64,000 bases of DNA from JBEULC01 sp045504435 (GTDB lineage Bacteria > Pseudomonadota > Alphaproteobacteria > WRAU01 > Hepatincolaceae), in assembly GCA_045504435.1 (NCBI GenBank), contig JBEULC010000001.1:744001-808000 (forward strand), in the 5' to 3' direction. The notes beneath the pieces were generated by a model. The model saw only the letters and a program-made list of their open reading frames with translations. It was not told the origin of the DNA and made no database searches. Positions 37,976-47,438 of the stretch are shown here, in pieces. Both the position numbers and the translations under genes were made by a program. Position 1 is the first letter of the stretch. Each line of letters opens with the position of its first letter.

Positions 37976-40324
37976 ATGAGCAATAAAGAAATTAATAATA
38001 ATCTTTTACCTTTAGTACCGGTTAGAGATTTGGTTATATTTCCTGATATGATAATTTCTTTATTTATTAGCCGTGATAAATCTGTAAAAGCGGTTTTAGA
38101 AGTTACCAAGGATTCTAATAATATTTTAATTGTATCACAAAAATCTTTGGAAGAAGAAAATCCCAAAGAAAGTGATTTGTATAAGGTTGGCTGTTTAGTA
38201 GAAATTTTACAGATAGTTAAAATTCCAAACGATACTATTAAGATTTTAGTTAAAGGAATTAAAAGAGTTAAGATAAACTCCTTAGATTCTGCCAAGGATT
38301 ATTTTTTAGCTAATTACATTATTTTAGAAGATGAAGAAAAATATGAGGAAGAAAACTTAGTAACAGTTAAAGAAAATGTTTTAGAAAATTTTACTAATTA
38401 TGTAAATGTTAGTAAAAAAATCTCCCAAAGCTTATTTTTATCAATTAAAAAGATTAGTAGCTTAGTTAACATTGTAGATGCTATTTGTTCACATTTGCCT
38501 ATTAAAAATGATGATAAGCAAAGTATTTTAGAGCAAACTGATTTATTGAAAAGGGTAGCTTATGTAAATTCCTTGCTAGAAGTTGAGTTAGATCTACTGG
38601 ATGTGGAGAAAAAGATTAGAGATAGAGTTAAAAAACAAATGGAGAAGAATCAAAAAGATTATTATCTTAATGAGCAAATTAAGGCTATCCAAAAAGAGCT
38701 AAACAATGGTGAAGAACTAAAAGATGAAATTAAAGAACTTATATTAAAATCCAAAAAAGTAAAACTTTCTAAAGAAGCGCGGGGAAAAATTGATAATGAG
38801 ATTAAAAAACTGTCAATGATGAACCCAATTTCTGCTGAAGCCACAGTGGTAAGAAATTATATTGAGTGGATTTTAAGTATCCCTTGGGCTACAAAAACCC
38901 CTGCTAAAATTGATCTCAAATCAGCAGAAAAGTATTTGCAAGAAGATCATTATGGCTTAGGTAAGGTAAAGGAAAGAATTTTAGAATATTTAGCGGTTTT
39001 AAAAAAATCTAGTCTTTTAAGGGCGCCGATAATATGTTTAGTAGGACCACCAGGGGTAGGTAAAACTTCTTTAGCTAAATCAATTGCTAAAGCTTCAGGA
39101 CGCCAATTTGTAAGGATAGCCTTAGGAGGGGTACGCGATGAGGCAGAAATTAGGGGTCATAGAAGAACCTATATTGGAGCTATGCCTGGTAAAATTATCC
39201 AATCTATGAAAAAGTCTAAGGTTTCTAATCCTTTATTTTTATTGGATGAAATAGATAAAATGGGGTCAGATTTTAGAGGAGATCCTGCATCGGCTTTGCT
39301 TGAGGTGCTTGATCATGAGCAAAATTCTCATTTTATTGATCACTATATTGAAGTAGAATACGATCTTTCTAATGTTATGTTTATTACTACAGCCAATTCT
39401 TTAAATATCCAAGAAGCTCTTTTAGATAGGATGGAAATTATAGAATTAAGTGGCTATAGTGAGGAAGAAAAACTAGAGATAGCTAAAAAACATCTCTTAC
39501 CTAAAAAAATGAAAGAAACTGCTCTTAATGATCAGGAATTTAGTATTAATGAGGAGGCCATTAGATCTTTAATTAGAAATTATACTAGAGAATCAGGAGT
39601 AAGAGAGCTTGAAAGAGTAATTGCCATGGTGGCGCGTAAGGCAGCTAAAGAAATTGTTCAAGATCAAGTAAAGCAGGTGATAGTTACTAAGGATAATATT
39701 GGTGATTACATGGGGGTGCCTAAATATATAGATAATAAGAGAGAAAATGACGATTTAGTAGGAGTAGCTACTGGTTTAGCATGGACGCGAGTAGGCGGTG
39801 ATATTCTTTATATAGAGGTGGTAAAAATTCCTGGTAAAGGTGATATAAAAATCATAACGGGTAAATTAGGAGAGGTTATGCAAGAATCGGTGAAAGCTGC
39901 TTATTCTTTATTATTATCCACGGCTCCTTCTTTAGGTTTAGATGCGGAAGAGTTAAAAAAATATGATCTTCATGTGCATGTGCCAGAAGGAGCTACACCT
40001 AAAGATGGACCTTCTGCAGGGATCGCTATGGTAACTGCTATATTTTCTGCCCTAAGTAACGTTAAGGTAAGAAGAGATGTGGCTATGACTGGAGAGATAA
40101 CCTTAAGAGGAAGGGTATTGCCAATTGGGGGAGTTAAAGAGAAGCTTCTAGCAGCTTTAAGATTCGGGATTAAGAATGTGATTATTCCTGCAGATAACGA
40201 AAAAGATCTTATAGAATTACCAAAAACTGCTTTAAAAGAGCTTAATATTATAAAAGTTAATTCCTTTCAGGAAGTATTGCAGCATGCTTTAGTTGAAAAT
40301 CCTTCTTTAACAATTAAAAAGTAG
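37976..40324 (+). CDS. lon: ATP-dependent protease Lon
   Basis: A 782-residue LonA with an N-terminal substrate-binding domain (LPLVPVRDLVIFPDMI), a coiled linker, the AAA+ domain (Walker A GPPGVGKTS at about residue 358, Walker B LFLLDEIDKM) and a C-terminal protease domain with the Ser-Lys dyad: Ser680 (DGPSAG) and Lys721 (GGVKEK). It degrades misfolded and some regulatory proteins. Length is normal. It probably shares a transcript with clpX; HU follows under its own promoter. Confidence 0.97.
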   Translation: MSNKEINNNLLPLVPVRDLVIFPDMIISLFISRDKSVKAVLEVTKDSNNILIVSQKSLEEENPKESDLYKVGCLVEILQIVKIPNDTIKILVKGIKRVKINSLDSAKDYFLANYIILEDEEKYEEENLVTVKENVLENFTNYVNVSKKISQSLFLSIKKISSLVNIVDAICSHLPIKNDDKQSILEQTDLLKRVAYVNSLLEVELDLLDVEKKIRDRVKKQMEKNQKDYYLNEQIKAIQKELNNGEELKDEIKELILKSKKVKLSKEARGKIDNEIKKLSMMNPISAEATVVRNYIEWILSIPWATKTPAKIDLKSAEKYLQEDHYGLGKVKERILEYLAVLKKSSLLRAPIICLVGPPGVGKTSLAKSIAKASGRQFVRIALGGVRDEAEIRGHRRTYIGAMPGKIIQSMKKSKVSNPLFLLDEIDKMGSDFRGDPASALLEVLDHEQNSHFIDHYIEVEYDLSNVMFITTANSLNIQEALLDRMEIIELSGYSEEEKLEIAKKHLLPKKMKETALNDQEFSINEEAIRSLIRNYTRESGVRELERVIAMVARKAAKEIVQDQVKQVIVTKDNIGDYMGVPKYIDNKRENDDLVGVATGLAWTRVGGDILYIEVVKIPGKGDIKIITGKLGEVMQESVKAAYSLLLSTAPSLGLDAEELKKYDLHVHVPEGATPKDGPSAGIAMVTAIFSALSNVKVRRDVAMTGEITLRGRVLPIGGVKEKLLAALRFGIKNVIIPADNEKDLIELPKTALKELNIIKVNSFQEVLQHALVENPSLTIKK

Positions 40325-40341
40325 GAAACTAAAGAAAAAAC

Positions 40342-40370
40342 TTGACTATGGTAGTTATTGTTTTTACTAT
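40342..40370 (+). promoter_or_regulatory. Promoter of the HU gene
   Basis: TTGACT (40342-40347), a 17-base spacer and TACTAT (40365-40370), lying within an imperfect dyad (CTATGGTAGT ... ACTATAG). The leader is about 60 bases and carries a good GAGGAG ribosome site. Confidence 0.65.
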
Positions 40371-40434
40371 AGTGGAATAGTAAAAAATATTATACAGATA
40401 ATAAAACATATACTTAAAAAGTGAGGAGTTAATT

Positions 40435-40851
40435 ATGAATAAAACAGAACTAATAGTAGAAGTATCAAAACATTCCGGTTTAAGCAAAACTGATTCAGAA
40501 AAATTTTTAAATGCTTTTATGCAATCTATTGAAATGGCTTTAGCAAATGATGATGATGTTAGATTGGTAGGATTTGGAACTTTTAGTACAACTAAAAGAA
40601 AAGCAGGCGAAGGCCGTAATCCGCGTAGTGGAGAAGTTATTCAAATAGCTGCTTCTACTTTACCTAAATTTAAAGCGGGTAAATCTTTAAAAGATAGTTT
40701 AAATAATACGGATTCTGCTAAAAAAACCAGTGCTAATACTTCTAGTTCTAACAATTTCAAAAATACATCTAGTGGTACTTCTGCTGGAAATTCTAATTCT
40801 ACTAGTAAATCTAATAATAAAGGTTCATCTTCATCTAAATCTGGAAAATAA
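40435..40851 (+). CDS. hup: HU-family DNA-binding protein with Ser/Asn/Lys-rich C-terminal tail
   Basis: Residues 1-90 form a complete HU domain: MNKTELIVEVSKHSGLSK dimerisation helices, FGTFS, and the DNA-binding arm GEGRNPRSGEVIQI with its tip proline, ending in KFKAGKSLKDSLN. A further 48 residues follow that are almost only Ser, Asn, Thr, Lys and Gly. Ordinary HU ends near residue 90. The tail has few charges apart from Lys and no fold; it may modulate DNA binding or self-association (inference). HU after lon is a common proteobacterial order. Confidence 0.92.
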   Translation: MNKTELIVEVSKHSGLSKTDSEKFLNAFMQSIEMALANDDDVRLVGFGTFSTTKRKAGEGRNPRSGEVIQIAASTLPKFKAGKSLKDSLNNTDSAKKTSANTSSSNNFKNTSSGTSAGNSNSTSKSNNKGSSSSKSGK

Positions 40852-40863
40852 GTAAAATAAGTA

Positions 40864-40892
40864 TTGCTTATTAAAAATACTTAGTATATGAT
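40864..40892 (+). promoter_or_regulatory. Possible promoter of tRNA-Val
   Basis: TTGCTT (40864-40869), 17 bases, TATGAT (40887-40892). The tRNA begins 33 bases on. The signal is moderate in such A+T-rich DNA. Confidence 0.35.
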
Positions 40893-40924
40893 AGCATAAT
40901 AATTAATCTATTATATACTTGTAT

Positions 40925-40999
40925 GGGCGGCTAGCTCAGCGGTAGAGCGTCTCGTTTACACCGAGAGGGTCAGGAGTTCGAATCTCTTGCTGCCCACCA
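40925..40999 (+). tRNA. tRNA-Val (TAC)
   Basis: A 75-base cloverleaf with acceptor GGGCGGC/GCTGCCC (one G-T pair), anticodon stem TCTCG/CGAGA around TTTACAC (anticodon TAC), T-loop TTCGAAT, discriminator A and encoded CCA. Confidence 0.97.
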
Positions 41000-41431
41000 T
41001 ATATTTTATATTATTATTACTAGCTCTGTGAATAAGAGTAAATATAGATATTACTAAACTATTTAAAATTATGTAAGTTGCAAATTTTTAGGCTTAAGCT
41101 TTAGATTAAAGATTTTTAAAAAAATAAGGAACAAATTATAAATTATCTATAAAAAGCCCCGCTTATAAATAGAGAAAATATAGGGATAATTTCAAAGATA
41201 GATTTACAATGCTCAGTAAACTGTGATTGATAAAAGCTTTTAAAAAGCTACCCTAGAAAAGTTATATTATTAAGTGGCATTGTCTAGCAATAAATGACGG
41301 AATTTCCTAAATTTTTATTCGTTATGAGTACAGGCTTAAGATCTAATTAATAATTTTAAAGTTTTAATTTTATAATTTATATTTAAGGAAAAACTAATTT
41401 AGTATAGTTAATCTGAAAATTATATGTTTTT
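41000..41431. other. 0.43-kb spacer between tRNA-Val and tRNA-Asp
   Basis: No gene or clear signal seen; no strong promoter was found for tRNA-Asp. Confidence 0.4.
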
Positions 41432-41507
41432 GGGAGCGTAGTTCAGCGGTTAGAACGCCCGCCTGTCACGCGGGAGGCCGCGGGTTCAAATCCCGTCGTT
41501 CCCGCCA
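41432..41507 (+). tRNA. tRNA-Asp (GTC)
   Basis: A 76-base cloverleaf with acceptor GGGAGCG/CGTTCCC, anticodon stem CCCGC/GCGGG around CTGTCAC (anticodon GTC), T-loop TTCAAAT, discriminator G and encoded CCA. Confidence 0.97.
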
Positions 41508-41517
41508 CCTTTAAAGG

Positions 41518-41542
41518 GTGGCTAATTAAATTAGCCACTTTT
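41518..41542 (+). terminator. Terminator of tRNA-Asp
   Basis: GTGGCTAAT pairs with ATTAGCCAC in a tight hairpin, followed directly by TTTT. It starts 11 bases after the tRNA CCA end. Confidence 0.8.
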
Positions 41543-42647
41543 CTATAAATTCCTTTGTTTCTAATTTCCTTCATATAAAAAATTACTTTATATAATTAAT
41601 ATCTATAACCTCTTATTTTAAATTTTTTTATTTTATCATCACCTATGTGCTTTGCTTTTTAGCGGCTGCCACACTTATTTATGGGTTTAGGAGCTTTTTT
41701 TCTTCTTATTTTGTATAATTTTAAGTCATTAAATAGTTTATAGGGGTAGGGATGAGAAGATATAATCATTTATAAAATTTTTATATAAATCCTTAAGGTT
41801 ATTATTATACATACTACTTGTCTTAAGGAAATTTAAACTAATTGCCTCTTATTTACCTCTTTACATTTACCTAATTTTTCCTAAAATGAGTGATTGTTTA
41901 TAATTCTATATTAGTAGTTAGCTTAATAAATAGCTATAGGGAAATTTATTATAAATTTATAGGTCGGTGAAGTTAATATTATAAACTGCTTTAAATAAAT
42001 TAAAGGGTTAAGCCTAACATTTTATAATAAAGGCAGGTAGAAATTTTTATAAGATTACACGGGGATAAAATCACATATAATAAAAAAAATCACTTTTTTC
42101 AAATCCTTATTAAGTAGGCAATTTTTATAAATGAATTAATAAAAATCTTATTAGCCTAATAGTTATGATCATAATAATTAGTCCAAAATACACCTTTTAT
42201 TAAGGAGATTGTTATTTGAAAAAAACTTCTAAATTAGAGTTAATAAAATAATCTAAGGGCACTAATATAATACTAATATAGCAAAAAGTGTTTGATCTAT
42301 AAAACCTCTACCTAGAAAAAACTAAAATAAGATGAAATATTATAAAGGGATTAAAGCAGTGCTAGTTAACTCCAACCAGCGCCAATATATTTGATTAGCA
42401 GGATACTTTATTAACAAGTCCCTTGATTACTTACAAACCTTAAATTACCGATACTACCAATCCCTTATTCTTCCTAAAGGGTAAAATTATAGTATAAATA
42501 TTAGTAATTTATTAATCTATTATTTAAAAAATTTACTTTAAATAATTTCATGTTATAGTCTAATAAGAAACTTATTAAATAGCAAAAGATTTTTAGATAT
42601 CCTTGAGCTTTTATAATTATTTTATTAACTAAATATAAAATCTTATC
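41543..42647. other. 1.1-kb gene-free spacer
   Basis: Very A+T-rich on both strands, with no frame or RNA I can support. It precedes the low-complexity protein gene. Confidence 0.45.
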
Positions 42648-43895
42648 ATGAACAATTATAATAACAATATTTTTACTAAATCAGGTTTTTCTGATAACCT
42701 TTTTACCTTACCATTTTCTCATAACAGTTCTAATAAGAGCTCTGTTTTAAACCAAAGAAATAAAGGGCAAAATTCACGCAGAGTTTTAAATCAAAAAGTT
42801 TCTACACAAAGACGTATTCTGCCAAGATTTAAAGAAAGGGTTCCACAGGATTTTTCTAAAAATATAGAAAGCTTTATTAATAAGAGTCCTCAAGTTAATG
42901 CTAATAGTAGAAGCAATAGGAATAATAGAAAAGCAATCTATGGGTCTAACCTTAATCAAAAAATCCCTAGAGTGGGTTCAACTTCTGATAGGGCTAATAA
43001 GGAACAAAGAAGTTCAAGCCTAAATACTCCCAGAAAAAGCCTTAATAGGAATGGAGATTATAATATTAATAAAGCAGAGGATTCTTATTACTTAGGTTCC
43101 GGTTTTTCTAATTGGGGTTCTACAAGCTTAAATAAAGCAAATTTTGGCTCTAAAAATTTAAAATTATCTTCTAGTAGAAAAAATATTTCTCCAAGTAAAA
43201 GCTTAAAAACTAACCGTTTATTAATAAGCCATTTTGATAATAACGTTTCGCAAAAATCTCAAGGGAGTTCTAATTCCTTAAAAAATCCTCTAAGAGATAA
43301 TCAATTTGCAAGGCCCAGAAGTGTTCTTGGAAGATCAGAGTCTTTAAACTCTAATAGAAGGGGAACGACTTTAGATTATAGTTTTAGCACCAAAAAAGAT
43401 TATGCCTATGATAATAGACAAATTAATAGAAGAGATCATATTAGACCAACTAATAATTTAAGAGCTCCTAGTAATTTAAGAGATACGCCAAGAAGCTCTC
43501 TTGGAAGTTATAGGGATAATTATAGAGATAACAATTATAAAAATACTGCGACAATCTATACCAATAGTGGTCGTAATGATAATTACCTTTATAGCTTTCT
43601 TAAGGATAATAAAAGCTATAGGAATAATGGTGGACTTAAAAATGATCGTCCTTCTCCTATACCCAGAGTTACAAGTAATGCTATAAGGCCAGGTAATAGA
43701 TTAACCTCTACTTCCCCCACGGAAAAATATTTTCATCAAATGAGTAAAAAGATGAAGCAATTTGATTATATGGAAGAAAACCAACAAAGATTGCTTCCCC
43801 AAAAACCTAAAGAGATTCCTTTAGCCCGACTTAAGGAAACCTTAAGACCAACTACAAGCTCTTATAATTTAAGAGATAATAATCGTTACAGATAA
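42648..43895 (+). CDS. Basic, disordered Asn/Ser/Arg-rich protein of unknown function
   Basis: A 415-residue frame of strongly biased composition (Asn, Ser, Arg, Lys, Tyr) with no signal peptide, membrane segment or recognisable domain. Short motifs recur loosely, such as SLNxN, RDNxY and NLRxP (YRDNYRDNNYKN near residue 290). The last 60 residues are less repetitive: FHQMSKKMKQFDYMEENQQRLLPQKPKEIP. The long, uninterrupted frame in A+T-rich DNA and the many Arg codons argue that it is a real gene. No clear ribosome site precedes the ATG. It could be a secreted host-directed protein or a nucleic-acid-binding protein; neither is shown. It converges on xth. Confidence 0.6.
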   Translation: MNNYNNNIFTKSGFSDNLFTLPFSHNSSNKSSVLNQRNKGQNSRRVLNQKVSTQRRILPRFKERVPQDFSKNIESFINKSPQVNANSRSNRNNRKAIYGSNLNQKIPRVGSTSDRANKEQRSSSLNTPRKSLNRNGDYNINKAEDSYYLGSGFSNWGSTSLNKANFGSKNLKLSSSRKNISPSKSLKTNRLLISHFDNNVSQKSQGSSNSLKNPLRDNQFARPRSVLGRSESLNSNRRGTTLDYSFSTKKDYAYDNRQINRRDHIRPTNNLRAPSNLRDTPRSSLGSYRDNYRDNNYKNTATIYTNSGRNDNYLYSFLKDNKSYRNNGGLKNDRPSPIPRVTSNAIRPGNRLTSTSPTEKYFHQMSKKMKQFDYMEENQQRLLPQKPKEIPLARLKETLRPTTSSYNLRDNNRYR

Positions 43896-43949
43896 AAGTA
43901 GTTTTGCTTAAAAAGGTTAAAGTTAAGAAGCATTAGATTGCTAATATAA

Positions 43950-44711
43950 TTATAAATTTAGCTCGCAAATAACAGGGGTATGGTCTGAGGGTTGTTCAAG
44001 TTGGCGAGGGAGCTTATCGATATAAGAGTTTTTATAATAAGTAGTAAGATAAGGGGAAATAAGGATATGATCTATTCTAGCCCCATGGTCCCGAGCAAAC
44101 CCTGAATTACGGTAATCCCACCAACTAAAAATATTTTTAGTATAAGGATATTGAAAATCAATTACATCAGTTAAGCCTAAATTAATTAACTTAAAATAAA
44201 AGTCTTTAACAGCTTTTTGAATTAATGCATCATTTTTAAAAGCCTCTACGGAATACACATCTTTATCTTTAGGAGCAATATTAAAATCTCCTGCTATGAT
44301 AAAGTTCTTTTCCTGCTCAACCAGCTTTTCTAGGTAACTATAAAGCTTATCTAGCCAAATTAGCTTGTAATCGTATTTAGGGGTGTTAATAGGATTACCA
44401 TTGGGAATATAAATATTAATTAAGTGTATATCTTGATAAATTATTTCTAAAAATCTAGATTGTTCATCTATCAGATCAGGAATAATTTTATTTGCTATTT
44501 TACATTTATATTTGCTTAAGGTTGCTACGCCATTATAGGCTTTTTGTAAAATAAAATAATGCTGATAATTTCCAAATTGTCTAAAAATTTCTTCATCTAA
44601 TCCTTTAATTTCCTGTAATAATAAAAAATCCACTGGATTAGCAATAAGCCAACTTTTAACTATATCTAACCTTACCTTTAAAGAATTAACGTTCCAGGTA
44701 GCTATTTGCAT
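43950..44711 (-). CDS. xth: Exodeoxyribonuclease III (AP endonuclease)
   Basis: A 253-residue endonuclease/exonuclease/phosphatase-fold enzyme with WNVNSLK (Asn7), LLQEIKG (metal-ligand Glu34), YIPNGNP, GDFNIAP and the C-terminal SDHTPV His. It cuts at abasic sites in base excision repair. FSWWDYR and RIDHILIS are typical of the XthA group. A single gene on the minus strand, following the Fe-S carrier gene after a 60-base gap. Confidence 0.95.
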   Translation of the reverse strand: MQIATWNVNSLKVRLDIVKSWLIANPVDFLLLQEIKGLDEEIFRQFGNYQHYFILQKAYNGVATLSKYKCKIANKIIPDLIDEQSRFLEIIYQDIHLINIYIPNGNPINTPKYDYKLIWLDKLYSYLEKLVEQEKNFIIAGDFNIAPKDKDVYSVEAFKNDALIQKAVKDFYFKLINLGLTDVIDFQYPYTKNIFSWWDYRNSGFARDHGARIDHILISPYLTTYYKNSYIDKLPRQLEQPSDHTPVICELNL

Positions 44712-44771
44712 TATATTTCCTTAATTATGGACTTCGCTTTGGTTGATAAAAGCCAATAGGGTCAATAAATT

Positions 44772-45119
44772 TTATACGCTAAATGAGCTGCCACAAGAGC
44801 AAGTTCCAGTAGCAGTTGTAACATTTAATTGAAAATAAGAGGATAAAATATCTTTAGTAAAATGTAGTTCTGCAGTTTGTATAAATTCTGCTAAGCTATT
44901 ATTAATAACTATTTTTACCCCCTCTTGTTTGATAATTAGATCTTCTTCTTGTAAATTATCATCAATTTTAAAGCTGGTAGAAAAGCCTGAACAACCTCCG
45001 CTTTTTATTTCAATTCTAAAAAAGGTGGCCTCTGATTTAGATTTTAATACCTCGGAAATTTTACTTAAAGCTGCTGCACTTACACTAAGCTTGAAATTAC
45101 TTTCTGGATTATTATCCAT
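44772..45119 (-). CDS. A-type iron-sulfur carrier (ErpA/IscA family)
   Basis: A 115-residue HesB/IscA-like protein with the three conserved cysteines: Cys43 in SGGCSGF, and Cys107 and Cys109 in GTCSCGSSF. It holds an Fe-S cluster for delivery to apoproteins. The family members IscA, ErpA and SufA cannot be separated with confidence here; the stand-alone position outside an isc or suf operon favours ErpA. Confidence 0.9.
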   Translation of the reverse strand: MDNNPESNFKLSVSAAALSKISEVLKSKSEATFFRIEIKSGGCSGFSTSFKIDDNLQEEDLIIKQEGVKIVINNSLAEFIQTAELHFTKDILSSYFQLNVTTATGTCSCGSSFSV

Positions 45120-45646
45120 CTGATTTTAACCCTTAATTTTTTAAATCTTGATTTATAAATATAGTATAATTATACAAAAATTTCCCACAAACTGCTATTC
45201 AAATAAGTTATATACTTATAAATATAGTGATTTTATTCTATAATCTTTAATAAAGATAAATAGTAATTTAAATAGTAAAAAACTTTTCTATAAATTTATT
45301 TCCTTTTTCTGCTTATGTAATTATATTAAAGCCTGAATAAACTAGAGATAAACTTGATGGGTCTATGTTAAAATTGTAGTCCTTGATCCATTATTGTTAG
45401 ATTTGCTTATTTCTCCTGGTGTAATAGCTTTTGGGTAAACTATTATAATGCTACTTTATTTCTCCTTAAAGTTTTTAATCAAAAAGGCTCCTTTTAGTAA
45501 GACCTTTTTATAATTATTTATAGTTATAATTTACAATAGAAATTAATTAAATTGCTTATTTACGCATTATCAATTATTTTTAAGGTATTAAGAAATTTCA
45601 ACAAATTTACTCTTATATTAATATTTAATCTCAAGTAATCCATAAT
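45120..45646. other. 0.53-kb spacer between the Fe-S carrier gene and argS
   Basis: A divergent intergenic stretch with no supported gene, RNA or clear promoter. Confidence 0.4.
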
Positions 45647-47434
45647 ATGAATTTTTATAAATATTTTCACCAAAAAATCCTAAAGATTGTCCAAGATTTA
45701 GCTGCGCAAGATAACATACTACTTAAGGAGATAAATTTTAATTTAGAAGTGCCTAAAAATGAGTTCTATGGAGATGTAGCAACAAATGCCGCTATGGTGT
45801 TGTCTAAAAGTTTTAATAAGCCTGTATTAGAACTTGCGGAGATCTTTAAAGAAAAATTTAAGCAAATCCCAGAATTTCAAAGTATTGAAGTGGTTAAGCC
45901 AGGATTTATTAATATTGTGATTAAAGACTATTTTTGGCAAAATATGTTAAAAGCTATTTTAGACCAAGGCAAAAATTATGGTAGGGATAGCGTAGGAGAT
46001 GAGCTAGCTAAAGAAAATGAGCTAATTAATGTGGAATATGTTTCAGCAAATCCTACAGGGCCTTTACATATAGGGCATGGTAGGGGGGCGGTAATTGGGG
46101 ATATCATCGCCAATTTATACCGCTTTTTAGGGTTTAAAGTAATTAAAGAATATTATATTAATGATGCAGGCAATCAGGTAAATATTCTAGCAAACTCATT
46201 GTATTTTAGATATTTAGAGTACTTTGCCGCAAAAGTGGGTAAGCAAAATTTAGAAAATTTTAAAAATTTATATGCTCCAGAAGGGAAATTTTACCCAGGA
46301 GAATATTTAGTAGCAGCTGCTGATAAATTAGCAAAATCAGATAAAAATAAATGGCTTAATGTTCCAGAAAAGCAATGGCACCCTTTTTTTAAAAAGTATG
46401 CTTTAGATACAATGCTTAATTTAATTAAAGCAGATTTAGCTTTAATTGATATTAAGCAAGATGTTTTTTCCTCAGAGCAAGCTATCGCTACTGGAGTAGC
46501 TTATGATGAAATTATTGCGGATTTTAGCAAAAGGGATTTAATTTATAAAGGCACTTTAAATCCTCCTAAAGGCAAAATAATAGAAGATTTTGAACCTAGG
46601 GAACAAAAATTATTTAGATCAACTCAATTTGGTGATGATATAGATCGTCCTTTAGAAAAAAATGATGGAGAAAAAACCTACTTTGCTAATGATTTGGTTT
46701 ATCATAATGATAAGTTAAAAAGAGGGGCAACTAAGCTAATTAACGTATTAGGAGCAGATCATATTGGTTATGTAAAAAGGATTCAATTTGGGGTAATGGC
46801 ATTATCTCATAATAAAGTAAAATTAGAAGTGATATGCTGCCAATTAATTAATTTGTTGGATAATAATTTACCTATCAAGATGTCTAAAAGAGCGGGCAAT
46901 TTTGTAACTTTAAAAGATTTAGTAGAGAATGTAGGTAAGGATATTTTTAGATTTATGATGATTGTTAGGAAAAATGATATGCCCATAGATTTTGATTTAG
47001 CTAAAATCAAAGAGCAAACTATAGATAATCCTATATTTTACATTCAGTATGCTTACGCTAGGGTAAATTCAGTTTTTAAAAATGCGCAGGAGGTTTTTCC
47101 CGATATTAAGGAACAAGATTTATCTTACTCAGATTTTTCTTTGTTAACCCAAGAATATGAACTAAATTTATTAAAGAGTCTTTGTAAGTTACCAAAAATT
47201 TTAGAAATAACTTTACAGTACAATGATCCTCATAAGTTATATTTATTTTTAATGGAAATCTCCAAAAATTTTCATAGTCTATGGAACAAGGGTAAAGAAG
47301 GAGATATCTTAAGATTTATTGTAAGAAATAATAAAAACTTAACTATTTCTAGATTATCATTATTAAAAGCGGTTTCCTTTACTATTGCTAATATTTTGAA
47401 TATCTTAGGCGTTAATATAAGAGAAAGTATGTAA
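45647..47434 (+). CDS. argS: Arginyl-tRNA synthetase
   Basis: A 595-residue class I synthetase with an N-terminal Add1 domain, the HIGH motif in NPTGPLHIGHGR (about residue 142), the KMSK-like IKMSKRAGNF (about residue 412) and the DALR anticodon-binding domain at the end. Length is normal. It is followed by the SPOR protein gene after 4 bases, the conserved alphaproteobacterial argS-SPOR pair. Confidence 0.97.
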   Translation: MNFYKYFHQKILKIVQDLAAQDNILLKEINFNLEVPKNEFYGDVATNAAMVLSKSFNKPVLELAEIFKEKFKQIPEFQSIEVVKPGFINIVIKDYFWQNMLKAILDQGKNYGRDSVGDELAKENELINVEYVSANPTGPLHIGHGRGAVIGDIIANLYRFLGFKVIKEYYINDAGNQVNILANSLYFRYLEYFAAKVGKQNLENFKNLYAPEGKFYPGEYLVAAADKLAKSDKNKWLNVPEKQWHPFFKKYALDTMLNLIKADLALIDIKQDVFSSEQAIATGVAYDEIIADFSKRDLIYKGTLNPPKGKIIEDFEPREQKLFRSTQFGDDIDRPLEKNDGEKTYFANDLVYHNDKLKRGATKLINVLGADHIGYVKRIQFGVMALSHNKVKLEVICCQLINLLDNNLPIKMSKRAGNFVTLKDLVENVGKDIFRFMMIVRKNDMPIDFDLAKIKEQTIDNPIFYIQYAYARVNSVFKNAQEVFPDIKEQDLSYSDFSLLTQEYELNLLKSLCKLPKILEITLQYNDPHKLYLFLMEISKNFHSLWNKGKEGDILRFIVRNNKNLTISRLSLLKAVSFTIANILNILGVNIRESM

Positions 47435-47438
47435 ATTT

